64,000 bases of DNA from Branchiostoma floridae (GCF_000003815.2 NC_049992.1:10846944-10910943), one strand, 5' to 3'. Shown: positions 25,861 to 40,130, counted from the first letter of the stretch. Notes: generated from the letters alone by a model not told the origin. Made by a program: numbers and translations.

Positions 25861-28109
25861 GGCGCGACGTGGCGTTGGGTCTAACGTAGCGACGTTTCAA
25901 GATCCCTCTCTAGGAGGTCTTGGCGTTTGAAGCTCACGTGCGTCGACGGCGGCTCGTAATGAGAAATCCTCCTTATTCCAGCGAAGCTGACCTTTACATT
26001 GAGCGCGAGGAAACCGTGAATAATTGCATTAGATGACAAGGAAGCCGCATTATTGATAATCCAGCGCGTCTATTCCATAAAGGATTTGGTCGTTCGCTCA
26101 ACATTACGGTAATATTACGGAATAGGCTCGATAAAGTAACAAATATCTCCAGGGCTATGATTGATGACCAAGGCTAGAGATATAAGACCTTGAAGAATAT
26201 GTCAATTCTATCCCCGTGATCCCAAATTTTGTCAGGCAGATCCTGTCGTTGTATATATGTGCTCTCTGACCTTTTAGCTCCCCTTCACGTATATCATTTA
26301 AATGGATATTAGAAAAAATCATTTCATTTACAGTGAGTATACATCTATATGTCTTCAGATCAATAATTGATGAGTGATAGATAAGTCATAATCTCGAAGT
26401 CATTAATTGTATATTGAGTTAAAGAGTGATTAGTTTGCAATTGACGCAACGTTCGACGTTTTGCAAGACGTTTTGCCAAACTACGAGGTGAAGCGCTTTG
26501 GATGAGCTCCTCAAATCCACGAGTTAATAATATCGAAAAGAAAGGTCACAAAAGAAGTAACATGTGACTATTGCCCGCCAATTCCCGTGTAATTCGATCA
26601 AGCGGAGTAATGAAATAATAATACAGCGACGGTGAGGAGAATCAGATTGTATATTCTTGGTGATCCGTTAACTCACCGGCGGTAATGATATGATTATCTT
26701 GTCAATGTTTCAAGCGTTAGGAATTATTTATTGATCGGGAAGAGAAATGATATTGTAATTAATCTGATAACAAGGTACAAAATCACAACAAGCGTGTTTT
26801 ACCGTAGCGACCAGTATGTTGTGACATTTCAAAAATGAAAGAATACACAAGTAGGTTACAAGGCACCCTAGATCTGTAGAGATATGCGGCAAGAAATTAT
26901 GACTAAAACCAGACGAACAAACTTTTACACCTAACATTCAACAGCGACGATGAAATCATGCAATATAATTATAAAGCCACTTAAATGGTCAACAACATAG
27001 CTCCGCAGAAAATTAAGAAAAGAACGCTATAAACAAAAATAGTCCATTGAACAGCTATCAGTACCAATGGATGAATCCCGCCGAAGACTAAATAAAACTG
27101 ATCACTAAAAGTATAATGATTATCATACACAATGAGTTTATTTACTACGGAAGGGAATATACAAACGTTAGATATAACTTAGATTGATAACTTTCTACTG
27201 CCGAAGTTTTCGTCATGTTTTCTGATAAGAATACATAAGGCATCAAACATCTTGGCATCACAGATATACTCAACCCTTTATCCCGACCACTATGTTTATC
27301 TGCATCACAGTGGGAAGTAGACTTGTCAATAAATACCTTTCACGGAGTTTGAACAAGTTGTATCAGTGGTGATCTATAGACAACGGTAGAGCTGTCAGCT
27401 GGATGATTTTGGACGACTGGGTGGGAAAATTACCTTCACATTCTCCCTAAAGCTATACTACGTATTATTTGGACAATACAAAAAGTAGATTTTCCTGCCA
27501 TTTATTTACATTTATTTCAGTGAGAGAAGTTGCAACATCAGTGCATCATACAAACTGTGATCTTCCTACATGGACCTCCATGCTTCCTAGGGAAACATGC
27601 CCACATCTGGCTTATCATATTCTTGTGTGCCTGACTGCACGGTGGGGTGTCTGATGACAGTTTCACTATGTTTTTGAAAAACGTAATCTTGGCAATATTT
27701 CTTGCAGTTTTGAAGGGAATGTAACCTCAGCTTATTGATACCCTACAAAATAGAATAGTAGTAAGTGCATGATTATATCCTATTCTGAAGTGAAAAAAAG
27801 AAGTGTTTTCAAAGAAGAAGATCTTCCCCTGTAGCCAGCCTGGAGTGTTATGAACTCATTACGCCACCTGCTAGGGGTCCTACTGGAGGCCTGGAAATTG
27901 TTATTTACAGCCAGGAGGGTCTAACTCTGATGGTCACTCAGATAAGTTACGTAAGAACCTCAGATTGTACACTGGAGTGATGTAACTTTATCTACATGAA
28001 CAATTTTAACATGCAGGCAATGGCAGACACGATATTAGCTGCTGATATGTGTTATGCTACGTGCTTTGAAAAGAAACAACATGATAATGATCTATTTACC
28101 ATTCAGTAG
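25861..28109. other. Upstream of the 25043 gene; no further gene seen
   Basis: The first 300 bp are GC-richer and unrepetitive and could hold the promoter of the small gene. The rest is AT-rich with no supported exon. Confidence 0.35.
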
Positions 28110-28190
28110 AGAGTAAAAATCGAACCCTGTGCCTTATAAAGCAAGCAAAGCGAGCATTCTACCCGCTAGGCTATTGCAGCCGTAACTTTT
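28110..28190 (-). mobile_element. tRNA-like SINE head (minus strand)
   Basis: Read on the minus strand, TAGCCTAGCGGGTAGAATG resembles an A box region and GGGTTCGATTTTT a B box, spaced as in tRNA-derived SINEs. The stem pairing is poor, so this is a SINE relic rather than a tRNA gene. Confidence 0.5.
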
Positions 28191-28766
28191 ATTTTCCTTT
28201 TGAGTAGGAAGTAAAAGATTGTAAGCAAGCCTTATATTTTTATCACTGTGATTCTCCAGCCCGAGACCGCAAAGAAGACCCCCAAAGGTTAAAAAGATGA
28301 GATAAAACATGATACTAGACTCATATCAGAAGATGTTGAAGTAGAGGCCACACACTGTGCTGCCAGACAAGTCGTAATAGCTATAGTCTAAACATGGGGC
28401 CAGTATTTGGTCTGAGCACTAAGTATTCTGACAGAAAGTACAAGTTATTGCACCCGTGATAATGAATATGAGGAAATCCAAAGATCTTTAACTAGCCCAT
28501 CTTCCCCCTTTCTTCCAAACGCTTCATGCTGACTTACTTTATTGACATATAATGTACATCAGATACAGTTACTACATAGAAGATATCAAGAATTTAGCCA
28601 GAAGTTCAGGTACAAATATTACAAGTAATTCAGAGTTGTGGAAAGTTTTCTGACATGACCACAGACGCTTTAGTACCATGGACATGCTATGAGTATATTG
28701 TAGTAATATACCAAGATAACAGAGTAGAATGATTACAGCTGTGAATCTAAACTAACCTAGTTTCAG

Positions 28767-28845
28767 TTTATTTATTTATTCAGGAAATTACATCGCCTAC
28801 TGGCGTTTTTCAATACCTCCTGGGGGGGGGGGTGAGACCCCAACA
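28767..28845 (-). mobile_element. LINE-type 3' end with AATA tail (minus strand)
   Basis: The minus strand ends GATGTAATTTCCTGAATAAA followed by more AATA units, a form common at 3' ends of invertebrate non-LTR elements. Only about 80 bp is recognisable. Confidence 0.4.
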
Positions 28846-29425
28846 TAAAATAACACAAAATCACAACAACTGAATCAAAATTGAAATCAAAGGTCAGACT
28901 TAAATAACTAAACGTCAGGTGTCAACTATTTACAATACAAATAACTCAAGATAACTTAATATAATAATTGTAATAATAATAACAATAATAACACATTCAG
29001 GCAGTGGATCAACTTAAGATCAAAGTAACGAAAAGTGGAATTTGCATATCAATCGGTCATTCAAACAATTTCTTTTTTATGACAAAACCGTGATAGACAG
29101 AAAATTTCTCACTCGAGAAATTATGCAGCAGCTGCTTCAAGATATGGTCTATATAGCTCATTGAACTAATCTACTCCTGGCCTTTAAGCTCGTCTCTTGT
29201 CAGTTCCACACTGCTGCGTCGTGTTATTAGCTGTTACTATGTTCTGCTGACCAGCTAGTGTCCCGTCAAGTACGAAATAAGATTACCTCCGCTTCTGCTC
29301 ACTATCTGCTTATTGAAAAAAATGTACGAGCCCGCACTCAGACAGTTGTCTGGTTGTTCGATATTGTTGGTTGTAAAGAATTGCTACAACAGACTGAAAC
29401 ATTTGACAGTATGCTTTTCTACTTT

Positions 29426-29470
29426 TATGATGATGATGATCTTTATTTGCATGTTCCTGTCCACATGGAC
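29426..29470 (-). mobile_element. LINE-type 3' tail with ATC repeats (minus strand)
   Basis: The minus strand reads ACATGCAAATAAAGATCATC plus further ATC units, a typical non-LTR 3' tail. No coding remnant is seen next to it. Confidence 0.4.
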
Positions 29471-32400
29471 TAAATGCAGCAAATCCCATGATGAAATACT
29501 AAAGAATAAGTACTATTATATGTAGTATTACAGTTGAATAAACAATACTATTCTATCTCTATATATCTAACGTTTACATACCTCTTCCCTTTTCTTAAAA
29601 CATGTGTATGCGAACTCACAGAGTTTTTGTTGTACAATGTTGTCTGTGGTTGTCATTATACGTACAAACAGGTTGTCGTTAGTTAACTGTTTACATCGTG
29701 TATCTAAATTGAAAGCACTGGTAAAAGAGTTTCGTATATCATTATTGCCAGTAAAACAGTTGCATATATATATATATTTGGTAAAAGAGTTGCATATACA
29801 TTTATGTTGATATAGAGCGAATGTTTCTTTTGTTCTCCATGCCTCGCCGTTGTTCTGCGCGATTTCCACATTAGAATGCACAGACCGGAACACCCTAGAG
29901 ATTCCCCTGCCGCGTGAAGGACTAGACGTTGTGAATGACCCGCTCATGGATACAAGGACACACACAGTCTCATGTGGACGTCATCTCCCTCCTGGTGCGA
30001 AAAAAACATCACTCAGCGGATAGAATCGTCACCGCTAAAGTCGATAATCGTTTCGCACAGCAGAGCGGCGCACGGGTCACCGAGACACTGCCGAACACAT
30101 GTCGGCAATTCCCGGTGAATTTCCTGCCCTTAACGCCGGCCTTGTGTCTCAAGTGAACCGGGGAGTTGGCAAACGCGCCAACGCGATGTGACGTGTCAAA
30201 AAGAATCAGACAATCTCTTGCTGCGAATAATTATGGGGGAGGTAAAGGGGATAGCATATTCTTTATCATAGGCTATACTTCCCAACAACATTAAGAATAA
30301 TTTGGTTAGCGCATTGTCCTTAAAAAAAATCTAACAATGACTGCTTCAAAGGACGATTGTGTGATACAGTTAGTACATACAGTTTTCAAACATAATCAGA
30401 GCTAGTTGCTGGTACCTTGAAGTCTAAATAATATGCCACATAGACAAAGATTGTACATGTAAACCATCCAGCTAGAAGATAACAGATTCAGTAACCTCTG
30501 TCCCTGTAACTGTAACTGTCCGTCCTACAGTAAAAATCAATGCAGTCTATATCAGACATGGTAATTTGTCTCCTGGTGCAGATGGATTCAACATGCGATG
30601 ATGACAATATAGATTCGCCAATACCCCACAGTCAACTACAGCACTCAACTTAGCAACGTGTGAAAACAAGTAGGAAATTTCTTTCAGGACTGGATTAAAA
30701 GAGGATAAGTTAATAGATATAGAAGTGAGAATGGCCTTTATGGAGAGGTGTCTCAATTGCATGTTGCAGTTATGGTAAGCCAGCAGGAACATGAAAGGTA
30801 GACAGCTGGTACGTGGCGTATTTAAGTTTGTGCATACAGGTATGGTCTCACATACTAATAAGGGTGCCTATAGAATATACGTGTGGATATACGTGTCACA
30901 AAACACCGATTCAAATGAAGACTATTCAGTGTGACATCCTCGATCAGAGAAGTCAACTTTGGATAGCATATTTCTAAAATTCAGAGTCTGCCTCCTACTG
31001 TGACCCTGCTGAAGAGAGAACACACCAACGTGACGTTGGGGCCACGCAAAGCATTAAAAGATCAGCCCAAGGTTTACTTCTCCTGCAATTTTAAGTCTAT
31101 TGAATTTTGTTTTTTTTAGAAAGCTTTAGCTCTTTCCCGTGTAATGTGTTGCCAACCATTCTACCAAAAGGAACAACAATGACCTAACCAAGGTCATACG
31201 TACCCCAACCCTGTTGTGAGATTTGAGTTAACGTTATACATCTGTTTTGTTGAGCTAGATTTTAAACAACGCCAAATGGAATCCGCTTCTCTTTGTATTG
31301 ACTGTTGACGTTTTTTTTATCTACATGCAATCCCGTGGTAGAATCTAAATGTAAGACTTTTGACGCATTTTCTTACGATATACCACTAAGTCGTCTTACG
31401 TTGTTTGAAGTACTGCCAAATACATCAAACCTTTTCACCGATTTTACCACAGCCACAGGGGAAATGCCAAAGCTTCTGATGTACAATCAAGATCACTGAA
31501 GCTATAGATTTGGTTTTGCAACCATATCTACTTCAAGACCGTAAAAGTCATAAGTCGCGACCGGCGTTGCAATGCTCTGCCTCCTCTTTGAATCAGGTTG
31601 TTTCCCATGCAACTAAAGTGAGTTAGCGTCTGTTTCAACTAGAGATGAACAACAGCGGGGGCAACATCTGGCAAGGATGTAAGAAGAGGATGACGGTAGG
31701 AGACGACCTTCCCCTTCCATCAGATGCATGCAGATATAGATCTGCCACTTTCTTCTGAAGCACCCAACATTGGTAACAGCACACACATTCCCTTATTCTA
31801 AAATCACCAGGGAAACGAAGGTGGTATGCTAAGAAAAAAAGGTATGGATATGAGGAATGAAGGATAGATCGGTCAGGTAAAAATTGGACTTCAGCCCTCT
31901 ACTAAGTCTCAGTATTGCCATAGGCACAAAAGTCGATCTCACCTGTTTGACTCACCAACTCCTCTGGTTGATGCCGGCACTGGTCGGCCACCCCGTGGAC
32001 TCAAGTCGCCGGAGGCAGTTATAAAGAACGGGCTGCCCCAAGTTCTAGACAGTTAGTTACAGCGGTGATTGCTTTCCATAATTGTCTCCTGGGGCATGAA
32101 CCGGCCCCACCCATCAATCAATACCCGTGCCCACAATAGCTGGGGTCCGGCCTTCACTTGTTGCGCTCCTGGAAAATTCTAGGTAATTTGCTGTCGAAAA
32201 AGTTTGTAGTCTGCTATTGGCCAGGCAAGTGTAACAAACGACCTGTCAGTACACCCAAAGATATGCCGCAAATCTCCATCTTCTGAAGTTATCTAGTTTC
32301 GAGAAAATTCTCCCCAATAGAAAAGAACAACCGAAGAACAAGCTTCCTTAATTGTTTTGTGGGGTACTAGTACTGTTTCTTCATGTATGTGATTACAGAT

Positions 32401-34029
32401 AGGAGAGTGAGAGGGTTCCGTGTGGCTGCGCACACACTTTGTTTTACATCATCCATTACGCAGTACCTTCTCCGTATGATGGATCATTCCAGGCGATTTT
32501 TGTCGCTCGTGATAGAACATGACCGCTCTTCTGGGAATATTACTTCTGACAGAGGACCAGAGGTCCGAGCGATATCATCGGGGGTGAGGGTAGCCGTATT
32601 TTTCATGGTAATTATAAAGATTGCGACAAATATTGAATTCGTGACCGTGGTGGTCGGGGAAAGATGAAGAAGGAATTATACATAACCCCTGACACCCGAG
32701 AAGCAAGACCTCGTTTGTCACGCGCCTCTGTGGAACAGCAAGGGTACGGGGTTCCAAATGGGCATCTACAGATCATTGACTGACCAGTCCTAGTCGATAC
32801 GCTATGCCGCCGTATCAGAGCGCCATCTCGCTCGGTACCAAGCCCAGGGGGCCGGGCGCTGCGAAATAGAAATCCTCTGGACCGACTCGGAGCAATCATG
32901 ACTGCGAGCAAATCGCTCCATCTCTCATCCCAACTTCTGCGGCTGCGTTTGCTCGATCCATTGGTTTTCACGTCGGCGGGTGGCGGGATCGCGTCCCATG
33001 GAACCCCGCACCCCGAACGGCATGTTCCCACATTAAACAACAAATCATTCAGATCCATATCATTTGTTTGATGTCGAAGTCATCCACGGTCACACGGCAG
33101 CGGCTGTGTAGGTGGCAATTTCCACACCCCCTGGTATCTACGGAGGATGAGGATGAAAGATCTTCTCTACACTTTATTGTTTCACGTTTGTAGTAGTACA
33201 ACAAAGGGGAAGGATTTCTGTGGAGTCTCTGAATCATGCCGGCAACTTTCAACCATACAGTTTTCCACATGCAACCGATCTTAGACACGTAAGACGCTGG
33301 GATGTTTGGTAATCAAATGGCAAGTCACATCTTGCGTGAGACATGACTCAAATCTCAAAGTCAAATGTTCTTTTGCAAATTTGCTGTACCAAAGAACACA
33401 TTAAAATGTAGGCTAAGCTTAGTGCTGTCAAGAAATTATTTGTTATGAAAAAATGGTCTTCGTGGCGATTTGTTGTCGAAGGAAAATAAATCTAAATCAA
33501 AATGTAATAACTAGTGAAGCTTGTAAGTAATATGACCACTTTTTCAAGATAAAGTGCGGAAAAATGTCTGTAACTTGGCCAAAATCAGATACAAAAAGAT
33601 CTGTGAGCACTTGTAGTAGTTGAGGTTTAATTTCTGCATCAAGCAGAAGCAATTGGACACTTAACGTGCACGTGTAGCCTACGAGCTTTTAACTATCTCT
33701 ATTTGTCTCGTTTACAAACAATACCATATCGTACCGCCTGCCATTTGACGCAATGGGTCCCTCAATCCTTCCACAAATCACCATTCACCGCCGCTTGTAT
33801 GGGGTATTTAGTTCTACTGGACCGTGTAAAAAGACAAACCATTCGGTCAACGGTCGTTGCCGTAACACCTGTTTTTTTCCTGTCGACAAGAATCAGACAT
33901 TTATGTATTAGACCAATAATACACTAACACGCGCCACAAATTTTAGCGTCTGTGTAACTTCAAACGACATGTTAAACGTGCTATTTCCGTTTAACTGTTA
34001 TAGGACTGAAATATTTCTTTTCTGAATGA
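29471..34029. other. Intergenic, no supported gene
   Basis: GC-richer patches occur at 29870-30190 and 32700-33030. The second carries a 148-codon minus-strand frame, but splice context and recognisable residues are lacking. Otherwise AT-rich. Confidence 0.3.
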
Positions 34030-34260
34030 GACCCACACTTATAAATAGAGAGGTAAAAGAACGAGATAGAGGTAAACAGAAGATAGAGTGGGATAGGGAT
34101 AAAAAGAGAAAGAGAGAGATAGAGAGAGAGAGAGAGGGAGAAAGAGAAAGAAAATCAAGAGATGGAAAGGGGGAGAGAAGGAGAGGGATAGAGGGATGAG
34201 GAGAGAGCAATAATAGTAGAATAGTAGAAATAGAGCGAGAGAAAACCAGAGACAGTGAGG
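34030..34260. repeat. GA-rich low-complexity tract
   Basis: Purine-rich DNA with GAGAGA and GATAGA runs. It produces a spurious Ser/Leu/Phe frame on the minus strand. Confidence 0.85.
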
Positions 34261-34823
34261 TTCCTGTATTTCATAATAATCGCTGCTTTGCCACTTTTAT
34301 TCAGTGTCCCACCCCGATCTCAGCTGAGATTCGACACCTCTATATGATTATTAGATTCCAACAAATCATCACTAACACGCCGTGTTCACATTATTCGGGC
34401 ATACATGAACATCTGGCTATGTAGTTAAGAATAACTGGTCCCCTGATCGTAACAGCTGTATTGAAAAGCTTCCAACACAGACTCTTTTGTATCTGAAAGC
34501 ATTCAGGAATTAATGGCCCTATCCATGCGTTAGGTGCCAGAGCGAGCTTATTGGTAGATGTACTAGGGTATGAAATTGGGCAAATTATCCTCGGATTTCA
34601 CCTTTGTCTTCAATCGACAGGTTTCAAACAAGGTATGAATAGACAGAGTTGTTTAGTAACAACTTTGATATGGTAAGATATGGGCACGGACTTAAGGGGA
34701 ATGAAGGGACATACGACTGCTGTCACAGGGTGCCGGGGGACGGTATGGAGTTGTTGCTTGGGAATGACGTATGAATTTATAACCAGGGACTGCAAACCGT
34801 AATGCAAAATCAAACAGAAACGA

Positions 34824-35028
34824 CTACTGTAAAAAGTAAAATCTTTCGCGGAAGGGAGAGAATGTAGTGTTCACAGTGATTTTAAGTTCGCGACTGAAAC
34901 TATAGGGGGTAGGCGGACAGAACAGATACAAAATCGTGGTGGTTTTAGATCTGATCGCGAAGAAGACAACGCGAAAAGAGCAAACATAGAACCACCGCTG
35001 GCGAATATTTCCCCTTTCGCGTTACTTT
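34824..35028. mobile_element. TTCGCGG MITE, decayed copy
   Basis: It keeps the order of the family: ACTGTAAA, TTTCGCGG, TTTTAAGTTCGCG, GTGGTTTTA, CCACCG, then TTCGCG. It carries many substitutions relative to the copies at 8410, 47246 and 55223. Confidence 0.55.
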
Positions 35029-35769
35029 TGGATATGATGTTCTCTGAAGTGACAAGAAATCAAAACCTAATCTCAAATCAGATCCTGGGTGTAAAATATT
35101 AGTACTGCCGTTTTTTGACCGGTCTGTCGAGGGACTGCCAGAAAAAGCTGGCTTTTGTTTAAATCTTTCATCAAGAAATATTACAAATATCACTGGTGAT
35201 GCATACGTAGGGATTAGTCCCTGGTATTATGTAGTGTAGCCTTAATTGTTAATGAATGTTTTAATTTCGCTGTTTAAATTGAGGGATTATCTTGATGTAG
35301 TGGTGTCTTAGTGGCAATCATACTCATCAATCACCATTATATTTACACTATATACTAGAAAAAAAGCTTGACAAAAAATCACTCTTCTTGCAGCACTCCC
35401 AATAGTCAAGTCCGTAAAAGCTTAATGACTAACAACTCTAAGTCAGATGAATTGGAAATATCCGATCCTTGTTGACTTATGCATGAATACTAAAATGAAC
35501 CAATTATTGTCAGACTTGAGACCGGTATGTTACTTCGGTCTTGAACTAGTTTCCATGGTGATAAAGTATAGTGAGCTCTTAGTTATAGTTCTGATAATGG
35601 CAATCAGGTTGTAGTCAGCACCCGTCCTTCCGTCTTTTGACGGAATTTTGCAGCTGGGGACGGAATTTTTTCCCATTCCGTCCTCTGTGAGCAAAATCTA
35701 ACCCTCAAAATGCAGGAAATAGCATTTCAGAGGGTCTAGTTTACAAAATTTTCCCTGGGAGCATGCCCC

Positions 35770-36035
35770 CGGACCAGCACGTCACCGGAACGTAATGCGC
35801 CAGTGCGAACCCTGGTGGTTTGGGGCTTGGTTTGGTCAACGTTGCATTGAAACCCCGCTTGTTGCACAGTATATGTTAGAGACATGGTTTCATGTAAAAC
35901 GCACATGGGATTTTGCCCTTATATACGCACGTACTTTCTTAAATGCGGCCCTTTAGTAAACCGGGGGTTTAGCAAGGTTTAGCATGTCTATACTTTTCGC
36001 GCAGGCGCAGTACGTTTCGGTGACGTGCTCCCCGG
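35770..36035. repeat. Inverted repeat, probable decayed transposon
   Basis: GCACGTCACCGGAACGTAAT (from about 35778) and its inverted partner ending TTTCGGTGACGTGC (to about 36028) match at 23 of 25 positions over the arms. Repeat-type GC-rich sequence with CCCCCGGACC lies beside each. There is no ORF of note. Confidence 0.5.
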
Positions 36036-38185
36036 ACCCCCTAGGAACGCTGCGCCAAAGCCATTCAAAATTGAGGGGACAGAAAATGATTTCGGGCTGG
36101 TTACAACCCTGTATATGTAGTTCTCTTGAGTTAGAGGTGTATGACCACAAAATTACAGGGAGGGGCACAATCAGCCCCTGACAGCGAAATATTGTGCAAC
36201 ACAGTCTACAAAAGATGAATCCCAAAATGATTATGATTGGTATCCTCCTGACACTAGAACGTTTAAAGGTGTCTTAAACAAAAAGGTGACTCTGGACGCA
36301 ATGCACAGCAGTCTTGCATCATTTCCTTCCGACTCATCTGGAACATTCCAAAATTCTTTCCCATCTAACATAATTTACTCTTTATTTCTCCTACACATGA
36401 AATGACTGTCATACGGCAGGCTTAAGTAGTCTCCCAAGGGATGACTTAACAAGTACAAAGCTGCAATGAAAATGCTCTTAAGTTATTGATGCGTTGGAAT
36501 TACGTATGCTAAATCCACTTTCTTGTCCGCGTAAGCCCAGCATTGTGCATGGCCACTGACAAGTTAGTTCAATACGCTCGTGGCGTGAGCTCCTCTGCAT
36601 TTGCCGGGCGAGTAAGTGAAAGAGAATTCCAAACTCGACCCTAGGGAAGCGCGCGAAGGTTGAGGGGGCAGCTCGCAATTTCCCGGTAATGCGACAAAGC
36701 GCCGTTTTGTCTTTTTCTGTCACGAAATCGATATGTCGTCGGGCGAGTCCCCGGGCCGAGTAATCCGGGCCGCGGCTGTTATGTCCTTTTTATTGCGCCT
36801 GGAAATGCAATTGAAGAAATGTTGGTGGTACGGCCGGACGTGACAGATAGCGCTTCGGTAACATCTTCATTCTTCTTATACAGAGGTAATTTCTTCCACA
36901 CATATCGCCCTCCGCGTGCTACAAATGTGAGTTCGGCCAACGCGATCCCGGGAGACTGGACTAGATTGGTCCGGGACAACTTCAAAGAGATTTCACGTTC
37001 GCCGCACTCGGCGGGCACTCCAATAAAGAAAGCTGATTGTAGTGTCTCAAAGAAGAGCATATATGATATCATATGTAATATATTCTTTGAATATGAATCC
37101 AAGACAAGTATTTTCTCCTGAGAGCATCCTGATATAACACTGACGATACGGAGCTAGTATAGTTGTTTTAAGCTTAGAACGCGCCAAAGTTTTCCTATTG
37201 ATGAACTTCATCATGTGACATTTCTGAACACGCCCCTGATTGGCCAAAACATCGAGAGGATATTGTGGTAACCACTGACTGGGCAACGTAATAAATGACG
37301 TATGAATGTGTTATGACTAGAAATAGTGTCAATAGAGCTACTCAGTTCGCCACTTCTTGTTCCTTGTGCTTAATGACACATTTTAGGCGAAATTCTCTTA
37401 TATTGAACGTTCACATATACACGGCTAAAAATAAACTTTTTCCGTGGGTCGTAGAATTAACGTTAGGCAAAATCATCGACGATATATTTTCAGACGTTTA
37501 ACCATCCCCAGTCGTTTCTAATCAGTACGTCCTTATAATCATCATGGACGTTAACGAAGATGCCATCTGCTGATTTGAATCTATTGGGAGCACAGATCAC
37601 AAAATTAACTAGAATGGCGACATTTTTGTGAAAATACAGAATGTTTTCACTGTAGTCTTGTGTCAAACGCCTAGTACATCATCTTCATAATGGTTTATTT
37701 CTGGTCACACTACACGGTACAGGTAGCAGGGTCATTATTCAGACCCTGAATTGTACTGCCGCGTTACATTTGTTAAAACAGGAGACAATTGTTAAAATAG
37801 TGTTTGCACAGTTAAGGAGTATATTGCTGTGTCGAGTTAGCGTTGACGTAACGTGTAATAAAACAGTTTAAACAATTATCTAAAAACGGATATTGCACAG
37901 GCAATGCATTGTACGACAGTAAGTGGCCTTTACAGGTAGCTTCACACTGTGTCATGACGTCATAAATGGACATTGTTTTTGTTCAATAGTCTTACAATAT
38001 ACGAAATACTGCTGAATACAGAATACACACAATACTACACCATTGGGCTCGCCCTATGGTGTTGTGTGTGAGTAAAAAAGATGACTCTCAGGCCCCATGG
38101 TCATTAAAATAGTGTATGCACCTAGAGTGATTTACTGAATTATTGTGATGATAAACAATTTGTTAAACTTTTGGCGTACAACGAA
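36036..38185. other. Intergenic, no supported gene
   Basis: The 36550-36980 stretch is GC-richer and open on both strands, which looks like promoter or unconstrained DNA rather than an exon. A near-palindrome with CACACAA and TTGTGTGTG arms lies at about 38025-38070. Confidence 0.3.
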
Positions 38186-38390
38186 GTATGTGCAAGTCTT
38201 CTTGACAAACATAATTATTAAGCTACAAACGAGTGTTGTACGTGCTTTTTATGTGCAATTGTTCTTGACAAACATAATTATTAAGCTACAACTGGGTGTT
38301 GCACGTGTTTTTTTATGTGCAATTGTTCTTGACAAACACAATAATTATGAAGCTACAAACGGGTGTTGTACGTGCTTTCTCCCACGTATA
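38186..38390. repeat. Minisatellite, ~63-bp unit, three copies
   Basis: CTTGACAAACATAATTATTA recurs at 38201 and 38264, and with changes at 38328, giving periods of 63 and 64 bp. GTGTTGTACGTGC follows in each unit. Confidence 0.85.
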
Positions 38391-38983
38391 CATTTGTGAT
38401 TTAAACTGATATTTTATGATTTAAAAGAGTAAAATACAGTAAGTTACGTACGGTTCGTCTGTTTGTAACAAAAAAAGATAGACAATTGTTTTGTCGTCGA
38501 CTGTTATCTGACTTGTGGCGATATCACGAGTCGGATTCACGACATAGATAAGGAAGCATGAGAAAGGATGTAACAACGTAGATTACATTCTGTACGTTTT
38601 GCATTTACACCATTGACGTTGGTAGAATCGTCCGTATTATGGCTTTTTCTACCTCCTGCTTTCATTGGAAAATCAGAACTGGTGATTAAGTATTGTGGTC
38701 AGAGGTATTCCATGAGATAACAAGGGCCTAAGCATGTTTGGGACTGACAACTTCTCGAGTGCCTCACGTTCTTTACCGTTGCGCCATCTGGCGGAATTTT
38801 GCGTTTAAACAACGCTATTTTTAAGTGATGAAACATCTTCGGTCCCAAAGAAAACATTAATTACATAGCCGTTGGCCAAAGACCCGGTCAGTCGTTATGT
38901 GTAACGCACTGTTTGTTATTGGCTATTGGCTCTACTACAAGCTTGTACAGTACAAGCGTTTTCAAAAATTCTCTCGTTTTTAA

Positions 38984-39147
38984 TAATCTCCAAGCAGATC
39001 CTACGGTAGCGTAAGATAGTACCAAAAGCTGGCAGAGGAATGAAGCCGGCCTAGGAGTGTGTTTCGCTACATTGCAAATGGACACCTCTTGGCTGACTAC
39101 ACTCCTTGGTACTATCTTATGCCATTGTAGGATCTGCTTGGAGATTA
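38984..39147. mobile_element. hAT-like MITE, copy 1
   Basis: Terminal inverted repeats start TAATCTCCAAGCAGATCCTA and include GTAAGATAGTACC. The right end is the inverted equivalent. The flanks GTTTTTAA and GTTTTTAC are a near-perfect 8-bp target duplication, as made by hAT transposases. It is 164 bp with no ORF. Confidence 0.75.
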
Positions 39148-40130
39148 GTTTTTACAATCCATTTTCAAACCCGATGTACTTTGTCAATATCAACAATGGT
39201 AAAATTCCTCACTACGTAAAAGAGTATTTAAGAGTGTTTGTGAGAGCTAGGCAGCTGCTAGGCGAGACTCTAAACACGAAGACTTTTCTAATCATCGCGG
39301 TGAACCAACATACATTTTAATAAACGTTATCTATATGATATGTAATATTAGATTAAAGACAAACGCCTACCTAGCACATTGTCCCGGTGATTGTGGAGGC
39401 ACTGCAATAAATGTGCTGATGAATAAATTGCGATGTACTTTGAACAGTTCATCTTTGGAGTTCATACGTATGCGCCTGTGTTTGAAGGGAAGGGAAACGT
39501 TGCCATTTATTACGTTGAATTTCACAAAAAAATGTCAACGTATATTTCGTACAGATAATGTGTCAATTTAGTTCATAAGATATGCGCTGTGGCAATCATA
39601 AATCACTTTACAATGTAAAGAAAGACAAGACATAAAAACGTTTAAAACTCTCCTTTCAAAGCACCTAACACGACAAACAAGGCATCGAAACCTGTCGAAA
39701 AACTGACTGACCTCAATTCATAAAACCAATTTTGAAACGTTAACGCATCGAAAGACAAAAAAAAAACAAGCTATGTTTCTTTTCGTACGTGATACCGCTA
39801 TAGTATCATGAAAACATCTTAATGTTTATTCATGTAAATAAGTCACGTGATCTCATGTGGGTTGTCAAACCACTGACCACTCAGAACTGGACTGCACAAC
39901 AACAGAGACGGGTCAGCCTCTAAGGCTTCTATAGGTATACGACTTTGACTTTGAGATTTTCTCTTCATTTGTTTTATCGTCTAACTTGTACTTACAATGC
40001 TGATGACAAATCGATTCCTTACGAGAATACCTTATGGATATCGTATTTGGGCACACTCTTTCAACCTGAAATTCGAACAAGCTTTTAAACCTACCTTAAA
40101 GTGATTTTGCCTCTCTCATTCACAGGAGGA

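Noticed and set aside
32612..33058. 148-codon minus-strand open frame in GC-richer DNA
   Set aside because: No acceptor or donor pair, no signal peptide and no recognisable residues; Arg/Ser/Pro-rich composition is expected from GC content alone.
33998..34210. Ser/Leu/Phe-rich minus-strand frame
   Set aside because: Translation of a GA-rich low-complexity tract.
36779..37121. Overlapping ~100-codon frames on both strands
   Set aside because: Open on both strands with low-complexity composition and no joined exons; treated as chance in a GC-richer patch.
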